In this document: positions 7,767-16,960 of the stretch, in pieces
Numbering within the stretch: position 1 is the first letter of the stretch
Layout: each line of letters begins with the position of its first letter
Source: DASPJR01 sp035628505
GTDB taxonomy: Bacteria > Planctomycetota > SZUA-567 > H5-PLA8
DNA: 64,000 nt
Direction: 5' to 3'
NCBI GenBank assembly: GCA_035628505.1
Contig: DASPJR010000104.1
Location: forward strand, 21,408-85,407
Notes under the pieces: model-generated
Seen by the model: the letters and a program-made list of their open reading frames with translations, nothing else
Told to the model about the DNA's origin: nothing
Database searches by the model: none
Translations under genes and position numbers: made by a program

Positions 7767-9548
7767 TTAGCGGTGGTTGTAGCGGCCCGGCGGGGTGTCC
7801 TTGTACTGCGTGCCGAAGCCGAAGATGCGCCGCGCGTGCTCGCCCGTGTACGGCGCGTTGGCGCCGGTGCGGATCAGGTCGACTCCGAGCGGAAAGAAGA
7901 TGTTGCTGGCGCTTGGCGACTGGCTGGCCGGCAGGATGTTAGTGACCCTGGTGCTCAGCACGTTGGTCTGCAGCTTGCCCTTGAAGTTCTTCGTATTCAG
8001 CGAGAAGTTTCGCACGCCGTCGGCAATTGTGCCGCGGAAGTTGATTCCATTGCCGCCGCTGCGCAACGCGGCGCTGCCCAGGGTCTGCGTGAAGTTGCCG
8101 CCGATGCGCACGCGCACCGAGTTGATCGAGTCGAAGCCCTGCTTGAAGCCGCTGGGATCAACGACAGCCGTGCGCGGAACGGCAACGAACGCCGCGCGCC
8201 AGGAATCGCCAAGCTGGCCGCTGAGCGTCGTGTTGTCCTTGCCGCGCACGGAGACGAGCTGGAAGCTGCCGGCGGCGCTCGAACCCTGGCTGCCCAGGCG
8301 ATAATCCAACGCGTAGCGCACACCGGTGATCTTGGTCTCGAAATCCAGAACTTCCGTGCTCGAAACCGCGTCGCCGATGCTGATCTGCACCGGCAGGCGC
8401 GTCAGGCCGGGGGTGGGGCCGGTCGAGCTAAAGCCCAGCCCGCTGGTGAAATTGCCCTTGCTGATCGAGACGTCCACGGAGCCTTTTCCGGAATTCACCT
8501 TCACATTGACCTTCGACTGGTCGCGCAGCGTTCCGGCGAAGCGGCCATTCTGGTCCAGGCGGCCGGAGATGCTCACGCCGGCGATGCGGAAGGTGAATTC
8601 GGAATTGAGCAGCTTGAAATCGTCCTGGCCCAGCACATTGACAAGGCCTTTGTAGCGCACGGTATCGCGGCCCGGACCATTGCGTTCGCCGCGGATGCTG
8701 CACTGCAGCGTGGTCACGTCGGACGAAGTCACCGGGTTGTTTGCGACGGTGATCGTGAAGGTCTGGTCCTGTGCCGAGTTCGCGCGGTTGCGCGCAATCT
8801 GCCTGAAGCCGTCGGTGCAGCGGACGGTCATGTTAAAGCTTCCGACAACCAGCGGGCGTCCGACGATCGCGCCATCGGGCGTCAGAAACAATCCGAGGTC
8901 TTTTGGCGTAACGGCCGTCCCCAGTGAGTTGGTCAGCGAGACCAGCGAGTAAACCAGGAAGCCATTGCCGCCGATGACATCAAGCTTGGCCGTGTAGCTG
9001 TCGCCCAGGCGCGCGGAGGGAACGCGGTCCACAGCGAAGCGGAAGATGCCCCGGCTGTCGACGAGAGTCAGATTGAAATAGCCTGTCGTGGTTGCCGGGT
9101 TGGTGCCCTGCGAATCCTGGCCGCGAACGAAGAAGCGGATGCCGGGCGCGCCCAGGATCGTCTGGCCAGGGAAGGGCGCCTGTGCCGGCGGGCACGAACC
9201 GGCGAGCACGCCGGAGATGCCGAACTGCAGCGTGGTGCGCAGGCCTTCGATGGCGTTGGTGAAAGACGCTGTTCCAAAGGAGGTAAAGCGGTAAGGCCGT
9301 ACGCCGCCTTCGGCTGTGACGTAGCGCGTGATCGTAGAACCGAACGCCGCATCGCCGAGGTCGTACTCATCGGTGGTGAAGGGGATCAGCGGATTGGTAA
9401 AGCGGAACGGCACCAGCGATCCAACGGCGCGGTTGCCGGCTTGCGGACCGGACGGTTCTTCAATCTGAGACACACCCAGGCAGAATCCCGCAGCCGCGAA
9501 TACCAGCCCCAGGGCGATGGCGCGCGATTTCCAGACAGCAGAACGCAT
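7767..9548 (-). CDS. Secreted beta-rich protein with putative Ig-like domains, unknown function
   Basis: 593 aa. A signal peptide (MRSAVWKSRAIALGLVFAAA, residues 1-20) is followed by ~200 residues with the rhythm of bacterial putative-Ig (He_PIG-like) domains: an L-P-F-x-F-T opening, then repeated G-x-G-x-x-x-Y-S-L and T-P-D-G-A-I-V-G-R-P-x-x-V-G-S-F. The C-terminal ~330 residues are Ser/Gly/Thr-rich beta structure with motifs such as G-x-F-x-G-T-L and I-x-G-R-L, resembling a beta-solenoid or repeated sandwich. No catalytic motif is visible. The ATG at 9548 is preferred because GAGGAG sits about 6 nt upstream; the open frame begins 30 bases earlier. Probably surface or extracellular. Confidence 0.75.
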   Translation of the reverse strand: MRSAVWKSRAIALGLVFAAAGFCLGVSQIEEPSGPQAGNRAVGSLVPFRFTNPLIPFTTDEYDLGDAAFGSTITRYVTAEGGVRPYRFTSFGTASFTNAIEGLRTTLQFGISGVLAGSCPPAQAPFPGQTILGAPGIRFFVRGQDSQGTNPATTTGYFNLTLVDSRGIFRFAVDRVPSARLGDSYTAKLDVIGGNGFLVYSLVSLTNSLGTAVTPKDLGLFLTPDGAIVGRPLVVGSFNMTVRCTDGFRQIARNRANSAQDQTFTITVANNPVTSSDVTTLQCSIRGERNGPGRDTVRYKGLVNVLGQDDFKLLNSEFTFRIAGVSISGRLDQNGRFAGTLRDQSKVNVKVNSGKGSVDVSISKGNFTSGLGFSSTGPTPGLTRLPVQISIGDAVSSTEVLDFETKITGVRYALDYRLGSQGSSAAGSFQLVSVRGKDNTTLSGQLGDSWRAAFVAVPRTAVVDPSGFKQGFDSINSVRVRIGGNFTQTLGSAALRSGGNGINFRGTIADGVRNFSLNTKNFKGKLQTNVLSTRVTNILPASQSPSASNIFFPLGVDLIRTGANAPYTGEHARRIFGFGTQYKDTPPGRYNHR

Positions 9549-9780
9549 GATGGCTCCTCGAAACAAAAAGCTTCCCAACCCTAACCCGATTTATAGCGTC
9601 CTTATACACTAACAGGATTTTTCCTGCCTGTACAGAGCGCAAAAATGCGGGCATGCAAGAGTTTGCAATAGCTCGCGGCCGTCACTCCGGAGCGGCTTCT
9701 GCAATCGTCACGCAGAGCTGCGCCGGAAGCGTGCCGGATTCGCGACGCTTCATGCTGACGAAGCTTAGGGCGATTTCGCG

Positions 9781-10917
9781 CTAACGGGGTTTATTTAAAT
9801 CGCGCACAAGTTCACTGACTTTTTTAACATCCTGGTCGCGGTCGAGCTTGCAGATCAGAATCTCCGAGCCGCTTTCGACTACCGCCAGGCCTTCTACGCC
9901 GATCAGCGCCACGCGTTTTCCCGGCGCGAAGACCAGATTGTTGCGTGCATCCACTGGAAGAACCGTCGTTGCCGGACCCGTGGCGTTGTCAGCGCCCTGC
10001 TGCAGATGGGCGGCCACGGCGCTCCAGGAGCCGATGTCGTCCCAGTCGAAGCTGGCTGCCACCGTCGCGACAGCCCTGGCGTGCTCCATGATTCCAAAGT
10101 CGATCGAGATTTTTTTAAGAGCCGGGAAGAGCTGGCGCGCCGCCGATTCCCAGTCGCTGCCGCCAGGACTGAGCTGCGAGAGTTTCTTAATGAGCTCGCC
10201 ATGTCCGGGAAGCTGCCGCTCGAATTCTGAGACCAGAATATGGAGCGGATAAAGAAAGATGCCGCCGTTCCAGAAGTACTCCCCGCTGCTGACGTATTTC
10301 TCAGCCGTCGCGCGGTCGGGCTTCTCGCGGAACTCCGACACGCGGTACACCGCCGGCCCCGACGCATTCGCCGCTTTCAGCTTTGCCGCATCGCCGCGGT
10401 GAATGTAACCGTAGCCTGTCGCCGGCTTCTGCGGCACGATCCCGTAGGTAACCAGCGCATCGAGTTCCAGCGCCGCTTCAGCGCCCGTGCGTGTGGTTTC
10501 AGCAAATCGCTCAACCTGATGAATGACGTGATCACCTGGAAGAACCAGCATGACGCCTCGGGAATCTCCTCCTTTTTCGGCATTGATTTTACGGACCAAC
10601 GCGGCAGCTGCGTACGCCACAGCGGCCGCCGTATCCCGCGGTTCGGGCTCAATGAGCAGGTTTTCCGCGGTCAATTCCGGCAGTGACTGGCGAATTAAGG
10701 GAGCTTGCGCGGCGCCGGCGACGACAAAGCAGTCACTGGCGGGCGCGACAGCACGTCCGCGTTCCCACGCGCCTTCGAGCAGACTTTGGACGCGCCCGGT
10801 GGAATCGGCTTTGCTGAAAAGCCGCAAGTCCCACTTCGGTTTTTCGCGGTCCGATGCCGGCCACAGCCGTGACGAGGCGCCACCTGCGAGAAGGACGGGG
10901 AAGATGCGTGCACTCAT
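9781..10917 (-). CDS. manC: Mannose-1-phosphate guanylyltransferase (GDP-mannose pyrophosphorylase)
   Basis: 378 aa, the single-domain type without a phosphomannose isomerase. It makes GDP-mannose from mannose-1-P and GTP for glycan synthesis. Landmarks: a nucleotidyltransferase signature at 12-20 (GGASSRLWP), L-P-G-D-H, P-A-T-G-Y-G-Y-I, F-R-E-K-P, W-N-G-G-I-F, D-F-G-I-M-E and F-D-W-D-D-I-G-S-W. Two signatures deviate: the usual GG(S/A)GTRLWP has A-S-S, and PKQFL is PKWDL (27-31), so substrate preference may be altered. It is divergent from the pseudokinase gene. Confidence 0.85.
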   Translation of the reverse strand: MSARIFPVLLAGGASSRLWPASDREKPKWDLRLFSKADSTGRVQSLLEGAWERGRAVAPASDCFVVAGAAQAPLIRQSLPELTAENLLIEPEPRDTAAAVAYAAAALVRKINAEKGGDSRGVMLVLPGDHVIHQVERFAETTRTGAEAALELDALVTYGIVPQKPATGYGYIHRGDAAKLKAANASGPAVYRVSEFREKPDRATAEKYVSSGEYFWNGGIFLYPLHILVSEFERQLPGHGELIKKLSQLSPGGSDWESAARQLFPALKKISIDFGIMEHARAVATVAASFDWDDIGSWSAVAAHLQQGADNATGPATTVLPVDARNNLVFAPGKRVALIGVEGLAVVESGSEILICKLDRDQDVKKVSELVRDLNKPR

Positions 10918-11097
10918 TTAAGGGAGCTCTCCAAAAGTTGCTGTGTCAACGTTTCCTGCTCAAAAGGAAGCACTGCGAAAAAACATACTTGCCGAAAACT
11001 TGTAAGTTTGGGTAAGTTTTGGGGATCAAGTCTAAGTAACTGTTGAATTTGCGAAAGTCCATTGTAGCTTTGGGCGTAACAAATTTTATTCCGGAGC

Positions 11098-14000
11098 ATG
11101 GTGCTGCGTATGTCTGCGGGTGGGCAAACTTCACTGAGTCAGATTCAGGAAAGCCTGTTCGGCGCACTTGCTGTGCGTTACCACTTTGTCCTTGAACATC
11201 AAGTCAAAGAAGCGCTACAGATCCAGCAGCAGTTCCAGCAGGCCGGTCAGCCCGTGCCGCGCATGGGCGAAATCCTGGCGCAGCGCGGCTACATCACCAC
11301 TGAACAAGTGCAGGCCGTCCTTAAAGGGCAGCTCGCCAGCGGTTCGCGCCGCTTCGGCGAACTGGCCATTGGCCTGCAATTCTGCTCGCAGGCAGATATC
11401 GAAGCCGCCTTGCAGGTTCAGCAGCAAATCAAGGCCTGCGGCAGCCATCAGCGCGTGGGTGAGATTCTCGTCGCACGCGGCGCATTGCGCCCCCATCAGG
11501 TCCACGCCGTGCTCAAGCAGCAGGGCAAAGCAGTCATCGCCTGCCCGGGTTGTACGGCTCGCCTGAATGTGAGCGGAGTCAGCCCCGGTTCGACTGTACG
11601 CTGCCCGCGCTGCAAAACTGTCATCCGGCCGCCCAGCGCCGAAGATACCGAGGTGGCTGAAGAAGAAGCAGCGCCATCCAATGTGCGCGCCGACATGAGC
11701 GTGGTCATGCCCGCAGTGGGAGGCCAGTCCAGCGGCGGTGGTATCAGCCGCATGGCTAACGCTGTCGTCGGCACCTACCAGCTTGGCGAAAAACTCGGCA
11801 CCGACAGCTCAGGCGTGCTCTACAAGGGATTCGATCCGCAGCACGGCACGCATGTGGCCATCCGCATGCTCAGCCCAAGCGCCGCCAACACGCGCCAGGC
11901 GATCGACCGCTGGATTTCTGCCGGCGAAGCGGCCAGCGAGCTGGTCCATCCGAATCTGCAGCGCATTCTGTCGATCAGCACCGACGGCGGCCGTGTGTAC
12001 CTCGTGCTGGAGTATGTGGATGGCGAGTCGTTGCGCAAGAGCCTGGCGCGACGTTCAAAGTTCCCGGTGCTGGAAGCTGTCGATGTCCTGATTCAGATGG
12101 CCGAAGCGCTTGCCTACGGCCACGGACATGGTTTCCTGCATGGCGACCTGCGCCCGGCGCATGTGCTGATCGGCTTTGATGGCATCGTCCGCATTTCCGG
12201 TCTGGGTACGCCCAAGAATGTTTCGTTGAATCTACGCCAGGTCGCAGGACAGCTGGGTGAAGAAGCACTGCCGCTCTATACGGCGCCGGAAGTGATGATC
12301 GATGAAGAGAACGCCGAGGAGCGATCGGATATCTATTCCCTGGGCGCCATCGGCTACCAGATGCTCACCGGCCGCCCGCCGCACCAGGGTACTAACGTTC
12401 TGCAAGTGGGCCTGAAGATCGCCTCTGAAAATCCGGTTCCGCCGCGCAACATTGATGCACGCATTCCGCCTTACATCAACCGCCTGATCTGCAAGTGCCT
12501 GAACGCCGAGCCCAACGAACGCTACGACGCCATGGTGGGAATTCTGGAGGATCTGCGCAAGGCGCGGCAGGCGCTGCTGAGCGACGTGGCTGATGTGCCG
12601 GAGATCGGCGCGCCCACTGCCAGGATGAGCGGCATGCGCGCGGCTGTTGGTACTGGGCGTAATCTGAAGGAAGAAGCGCGTTCGAAAAAGCGGCTGCACA
12701 CGCATGTCATCCGCGGCGGCCACGGCGGGCGTTCCGGTCAGCACGCAGCTGTCGGTGGCCGTACCGGACGGCACGGCGCCGTCACCGGAAAACAGCGCGC
12801 TGTCGGCCCGCGTCGTGGCGCACGCAGCAGCAGCATGATGCGGGCGGTCGGACACGCCGCGCCGGCTGAAATGCCTGCTCCAGTAGCACCGCAGCCTGTT
12901 TCTTCCGCCTCGCGCCTGCCGGCCGTGGTCGCACCCAGGCCCAGGAAGCCCGGCAGCCCCGATGAGCCGGTCGATCTGCTCGGCGATATCGATCCGCTCT
13001 CCGCCGGTCCCGCGAAAGCGTATTCGCCGAACGAGGACGCGGACCTCGACGAGCAGATCGAAGAGCAGGAAGCCATTGCGCGCAAGAAGCGCAAGGAAGG
13101 CCCGCCGCTCGATCAGGGCGTCTCAACCAAAGTCGTGCTGATCGGTACGGCGGTGGTCGTGGTGCTGATCATTATCCTGTTTGTCGTGGCCGGCCGGAAC
13201 AAGCCGGCGCCAGTCGCCGCGACCAATACTCCCGCCAAGCCCAAGACGGATGAACCCGTTCAACCGGCTGTCGTCGTGAAAAGCGATACGCGCGCGCTGT
13301 CTGAATGGAAGCTGATCGATGATCACATCAAGGCCAACCCCAGCGATTTCAGCGGCATCGTTCGCCGCTTGGAAGCGTTCAAGCTGAAGTTCGTCGATAC
13401 GCCCACGCCGGCCGAACAGGCTTCTGATGCCGTCTCGATGCTCAAGCAGTACAGCACGCTCGGCGCGAATGCCACGCTGCCGGACCTGCGCACGGCCATG
13501 CAGAAATTCCTGGACGATGAAAAGTTCGGCGATGCCGAGAAGGCTGTCGACCGCTGGAAAGACCAGTGGACCGGCGATGCCGAGACGGCAAACACCGCCA
13601 AGGCGCTGCGGGCTGAAATTGCGCAGAAGCAGAAACAGATGGCCGAATCGCGCATGAACGAAGCGGCGGCATTCCGCAAGGAGCGCAAGTGGGAACAGGC
13701 TTATGCCGCCTACAAGCGCATCACTGAAAACTATGAGCAGCAGTACTCCGATGCGGCTCGTAAGGCGCGGCTTGAAGCCATGGCCGAATCGGAAAGCACG
13801 CAGAGCGCCGAGCAGCGTGAAGCGATCGCCCGCAAAGCGGCCGAAGCGCAGGCCGCGAAGGAAGCTGCGGCGCCCGCGCGCCTGCAGCAGCTCAGCGCCG
13901 ACCTCGAAGCGGCGCTGAAGAGTTTTAATCTCGAGCAGGGCAAACGGCTGCTGGACAATGCCTTCGATCTGCTTTCCGGTACGCCGCAGGGGCCGGACTA

Positions 14001-14907
14001 TGTTGAGCTGAAAAACGATTACAACCGCATGGTTTCACTGCGCGACCGGATGGTTAAAGGCATCAAGGCCGGCAAGTTCTCCGATCCGCGCGTGACTTAT
14101 CGCAATCAGCAGTACGTTGCGGTGGACTGCACGGACAAGGGACCAATCATTGAGGCCGGCACGGGAAAGGTGCCGATTCCATGGTCCGACATCGCGGGCG
14201 AGGACATTGCTGAAATCGCCAAGCGCGCCAGCCATTCCGAAAACGGCCTGGAGATGCTCGAACTGGGAATGATTCGCTTTTATCTAGGAAAATATTTCGA
14301 CGCGAAGAAGGCTTTGACCGAAGCCCAGCGCCTGGGCGCTCCCGTGTCGCGCTTCCTGCCGCGCGCCGAAGCAAAACTGAAGGAAACGGCGGCCAAGCCT
14401 GAGCCGGCGCCTGAAGTCGTGGCGCCGCCGCCGGCGACCAACACCAAGCCCGAGCCTGCGGCAGCTGGCGGCGCGGACCCGGAGATGGTAAAGGCGCTTG
14501 CGGACAAGGGTCTGGAGATCAACCGCGGGATCTGGAAGCTGCAGAACAACATCTGGCAGGCCTTCGGCGATCCAACCGACTCGAATACGACGCTGATGAG
14601 TCTCAAGCGCTCGCTCAAGAAGACCTTCAGCAAGGTGTCGATCGAAGTGCGCGGTACTGGCGATCAGGCCGGATTCAGCTTCGGCAAGGACCGCCGTTTT
14701 GTGATCAAGCCCGACGGCGGATGGCAGCGCGTCACTGTCGAACGCAAAGACAACCGCATCGTCTTCACGGTGGACAACGCGCCGCGCGAATCGGTCGAAC
14801 CCATCGGACAGGGCGTGAACGCCGACAACCTGGTGAGTGAAGGCATCATGTACATCCGCTTCCAGGGCACGAAGGGCGAGTTCCGCAACCTGACTGTTGT
14901 TGAGTAA
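11098..14907 (+). CDS. Transmembrane pseudokinase with GSPII_E_N-like repeats and zinc ribbon
   Basis: 1,269 aa. Two related ~60-aa helical repeats (~18-75 and ~83-140), each with V-G/M-G-E-I-L-x-x-R-G and V-x-A-V-L-K, resemble the N-terminal domain of type II secretion/pilus ATPases. A zinc ribbon follows (C149, C152, C169, C172), then a protein-kinase fold (~225-495). The kinase core lacks its chemistry: the VAIK Lys is R256, the catalytic loop reads H348-G-D350-L-R-P-A-H355 with the Asn replaced by His, and DFG is S367-G-L. The APE-like and D-x-Y-S-L-G motifs are kept, so the fold survives. A basic linker, a TM helix (~677-700), extracytoplasmic coiled coil (~830-960) and a C-terminal LamG/DUF1080-like sandwich (~1140-1269) complete it. 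The ATG at 11098 is only 1 nt after GGAG; an ATG at 11110 is the alternative. A scaffold or sensor role is inferred. Confidence 0.85.
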   Translation: MVLRMSAGGQTSLSQIQESLFGALAVRYHFVLEHQVKEALQIQQQFQQAGQPVPRMGEILAQRGYITTEQVQAVLKGQLASGSRRFGELAIGLQFCSQADIEAALQVQQQIKACGSHQRVGEILVARGALRPHQVHAVLKQQGKAVIACPGCTARLNVSGVSPGSTVRCPRCKTVIRPPSAEDTEVAEEEAAPSNVRADMSVVMPAVGGQSSGGGISRMANAVVGTYQLGEKLGTDSSGVLYKGFDPQHGTHVAIRMLSPSAANTRQAIDRWISAGEAASELVHPNLQRILSISTDGGRVYLVLEYVDGESLRKSLARRSKFPVLEAVDVLIQMAEALAYGHGHGFLHGDLRPAHVLIGFDGIVRISGLGTPKNVSLNLRQVAGQLGEEALPLYTAPEVMIDEENAEERSDIYSLGAIGYQMLTGRPPHQGTNVLQVGLKIASENPVPPRNIDARIPPYINRLICKCLNAEPNERYDAMVGILEDLRKARQALLSDVADVPEIGAPTARMSGMRAAVGTGRNLKEEARSKKRLHTHVIRGGHGGRSGQHAAVGGRTGRHGAVTGKQRAVGPRRGARSSSMMRAVGHAAPAEMPAPVAPQPVSSASRLPAVVAPRPRKPGSPDEPVDLLGDIDPLSAGPAKAYSPNEDADLDEQIEEQEAIARKKRKEGPPLDQGVSTKVVLIGTAVVVVLIIILFVVAGRNKPAPVAATNTPAKPKTDEPVQPAVVVKSDTRALSEWKLIDDHIKANPSDFSGIVRRLEAFKLKFVDTPTPAEQASDAVSMLKQYSTLGANATLPDLRTAMQKFLDDEKFGDAEKAVDRWKDQWTGDAETANTAKALRAEIAQKQKQMAESRMNEAAAFRKERKWEQAYAAYKRITENYEQQYSDAARKARLEAMAESESTQSAEQREAIARKAAEAQAAKEAAAPARLQQLSADLEAALKSFNLEQGKRLLDNAFDLLSGTPQGPDYVELKNDYNRMVSLRDRMVKGIKAGKFSDPRVTYRNQQYVAVDCTDKGPIIEAGTGKVPIPWSDIAGEDIAEIAKRASHSENGLEMLELGMIRFYLGKYFDAKKALTEAQRLGAPVSRFLPRAEAKLKETAAKPEPAPEVVAPPPATNTKPEPAAAGGADPEMVKALADKGLEINRGIWKLQNNIWQAFGDPTDSNTTLMSLKRSLKKTFSKVSIEVRGTGDQAGFSFGKDRRFVIKPDGGWQRVTVERKDNRIVFTVDNAPRESVEPIGQGVNADNLVSEGIMYIRFQGTKGEFRNLTVVE

Positions 14908-14940
14908 CTTATCAATCCTCAACAACGCAACACCAAGACA

Positions 14941-15189
14941 CGAAGATTCGAATCTCGAAATCCGAATTTCGAAATCCGAAACAAACTCAAATTCCCGAAT
15001 GTTCAAGGCTCGAAACTGCAGCGCCAATCGACTTGACCACCTAGTCATATCCGGTTCCTCCAATTCTCTCCGTGAGCTTCGTGTTCTCCGTGTCTCCGTG
15101 TTGAAGTCGTGAAGAGCCGGTGCAGTTTCGAACATTTGGTTTTCGAGTTTTGGATTTGTTTCGAGTTTCGAATTTCGTGCTTCGGATTT
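14941..15189. repeat. Long TTCGAA-rich palindromic element, copy A1, with CTCCGTG array inside
   Basis: In the 486-base gap before homospermidine synthase, a left arm (to ~15020, built on GAAATCC/GAATTTC heptamers and ending CTCGAAACTGCA) is repeated inverted at ~15119-15189 (TGCAGTTTCGAACATT... to GTGCTTCGGATT). Between the arms, 15068-15110 holds CTCCGTG/TTCGTG units that end in TTGAAGTCGT. The rest of the gap (15190-15385) is AT-richer and probably contains the promoter, but I cannot place -35/-10 boxes with confidence. Confidence 0.8.
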
Positions 15190-15393
15190 TTTCCTGCCAT
15201 TAGCAGCCTCATCTTTACGTGAACGTCGCAAGCGCGTTGCGTTGCTGAACAAAATTTCCGCAGTTTGCGTCAAAAATTTTTCAATTCGCACGCGGAAGTC
15301 TTGACAGAGCGCATACAAAACGAGTATTGAACGTCTTTCGCAAACTCGCTGCGCGGTCCGCAGAAAAATTGCGGCTGATTCTCCCAAGGAGAA

Positions 15394-16866
15394 ATGATGA
15401 AAGAAGGCATCAAGTTCGACGGCAAAGTATTGATCATCGGCCTTGGCGCGGTCTCGCGCTGCACGATTCCGCTGCTGATGAAGCACATCGATGCGCCGCC
15501 CGACCGCTTCATAATCCTTGATTTCGCCGACGTCGAAGCGCACGCGCGCCCCTTCAAGGAAATGGGCGCCAACTTCGTCAAGGACCGCGTGACGCGCGAG
15601 AACATGAGCGAGCTGCTCTCGAAGCATGTCGGCTCGGGCGATATCATCATCGACCTGGCGTGGAACATCGGCTGCACCGACATCCTGCAGTGGTGCTACG
15701 ACCACAACGTCCGCTACCTGAACACCTCCGTCGAACTGTGGGACCCCTACGAAGGCGCACCCAACCAGCCGCCGACCGAGCGCACGCTTTACGCGCGCCA
15801 GATGTCCATCCGTAAGATGGTGGCCTCCTGGAAACCCAAGCGCGGCGCAACCGCGGTGCTCGACCACGGCGCAAACCCCGGCCTCGTCTCGCACTTCACC
15901 AAGGCGGCGCTCGAAGACATCGCTCAGAAGTGGCTGTCCGAGCACAACGAACAGGGCGAGCGCCGGCAGCTGATCGAAGAATTCTACAAGAAGCGCATGT
16001 TCAACCGCCTCGCGCATCTGCTCGACGTCAAAGTCATCCACATCAGCGAGCGCGACACGCAGATCAGCAACGTTCCGAAAGAGCTGAACGAGTTCGTCAA
16101 CACGTGGTCGATCGAAGGCTTCTACGAAGAAGGCATCGCGCCGGCCGAAATGGGCTGGGGCACGCACGAACGCACGCTGCCGCCGCGCGCGCAGATGCAT
16201 CTTTCCGGCCCGATGAACCAGATATGCATCGCCAACATGGGCTGCCGAACATGGGTGCGCTCGTGGGTGCCGTGCGGTGAAATCGTCGGGATGGTGATCC
16301 GCCACGGCGAAGCGTTTTCGATTTCCGAAAACCTGACTGTGCGCGAGGAAGGCATGCCCGTCTACCGCCCGACGGTCCATTACGCCTACTGCCCCTGCGA
16401 CGCCGCGATTGCCAGTCTGCATGAGCTGCAGATGCGCCATTACAATCTGCAGCCGAAGCTGCGCATCATGAACGATGAAATTACCGACGGCCGCGATGAA
16501 CTGGGCTGCCTGCTGATGGGCCATGATTACAAGAGCTGGTGGATTGGCTCGAAGCTGGATATCCACGAAGCGCGCAAGCTGGTGCCCGGGCAGAACGCTA
16601 CGACGCTGCAGGTAGCCTGCTCAGTCATGGCCGCGACACTGTGGATGATCAAGAATCCGACGCAGGGTGTGTGCGTGCCTGACGATCTGCCGCACCGCGA
16701 AATTCTCGCGACCGCCAAGCCGTACCTGGGACCGTTCGTTTCTGAAGCCGTGGACTGGACGCCGCTGAAGAACTGGCACAGCCCCTTCGAACGCTACGGC
16801 ACGCAGCGCCCGCCCGACGAAGACGTGTGGCAGTTCAATACCTTCCTCGTCCGCGGCCTGGGTTGA
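15394..16866 (+). CDS. Homospermidine synthase (saccharopine dehydrogenase-like family)
   Basis: 490 aa, the usual length for bacterial homospermidine synthase, which makes sym-homospermidine from putrescine (or putrescine plus spermidine) using NAD+ as a cycling cofactor in the cytoplasm. An N-terminal Rossmann motif V-L-I-I-G-L-G-A-V-S-R is followed by family-typical stretches: I-I-D-L-A-W-N, Y-L-N-T-S-V-E-L-W, L-D-H-G-A-N-P-G-L-V-S-H-F, and a C-terminal G-x-L-L-M-G-H-D-Y-K-S-W-W-I-G-S. AAGGAG at 15386-15391 lies 2 nt before the ATG at 15394 and 5 nt before a second ATG at 15397, so the real start may be one codon later. Apparently monocistronic. Confidence 0.9.
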   Translation: MMKEGIKFDGKVLIIGLGAVSRCTIPLLMKHIDAPPDRFIILDFADVEAHARPFKEMGANFVKDRVTRENMSELLSKHVGSGDIIIDLAWNIGCTDILQWCYDHNVRYLNTSVELWDPYEGAPNQPPTERTLYARQMSIRKMVASWKPKRGATAVLDHGANPGLVSHFTKAALEDIAQKWLSEHNEQGERRQLIEEFYKKRMFNRLAHLLDVKVIHISERDTQISNVPKELNEFVNTWSIEGFYEEGIAPAEMGWGTHERTLPPRAQMHLSGPMNQICIANMGCRTWVRSWVPCGEIVGMVIRHGEAFSISENLTVREEGMPVYRPTVHYAYCPCDAAIASLHELQMRHYNLQPKLRIMNDEITDGRDELGCLLMGHDYKSWWIGSKLDIHEARKLVPGQNATTLQVACSVMAATLWMIKNPTQGVCVPDDLPHREILATAKPYLGPFVSEAVDWTPLKNWHSPFERYGTQRPPDEDVWQFNTFLVRGLG

Positions 16867-16918
16867 TTCTTTGTTCAGCGCAGCGGAGACGCTGGGAAAC
16901 GGCATGAGTAAGAAACGT

Positions 16919-16947
16919 GAAGACTCCAGAATAGCGTTGGAGTCTTC
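16919..16947. terminator. Hairpin between convergent genes
   Basis: GAAGACTCCA (16919-16928) pairs perfectly with TGGAGTCTTC (16938-16947) around a 9-nt loop. It lies midway between the convergent homospermidine synthase and SGNH hydrolase genes, as expected for a two-way terminator, but neither side has a strong U run. Confidence 0.55.
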
Positions 16948-16960
16948 GACAAACGCCGCA

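Noticed and set aside
14935..14970. tRNA-like GATTCGAATCTC stretch
   Set aside because: It resembles a T-arm but belongs to the repetitive heptamer arm; no acceptor or anticodon stem fits.
14284..16566. 760-codon minus-strand open frame
   Set aside because: It lies antisense to homospermidine synthase, runs into the adjacent repeat and has a composition typical of a GC-rich shadow; the plus strand has clear family motifs.
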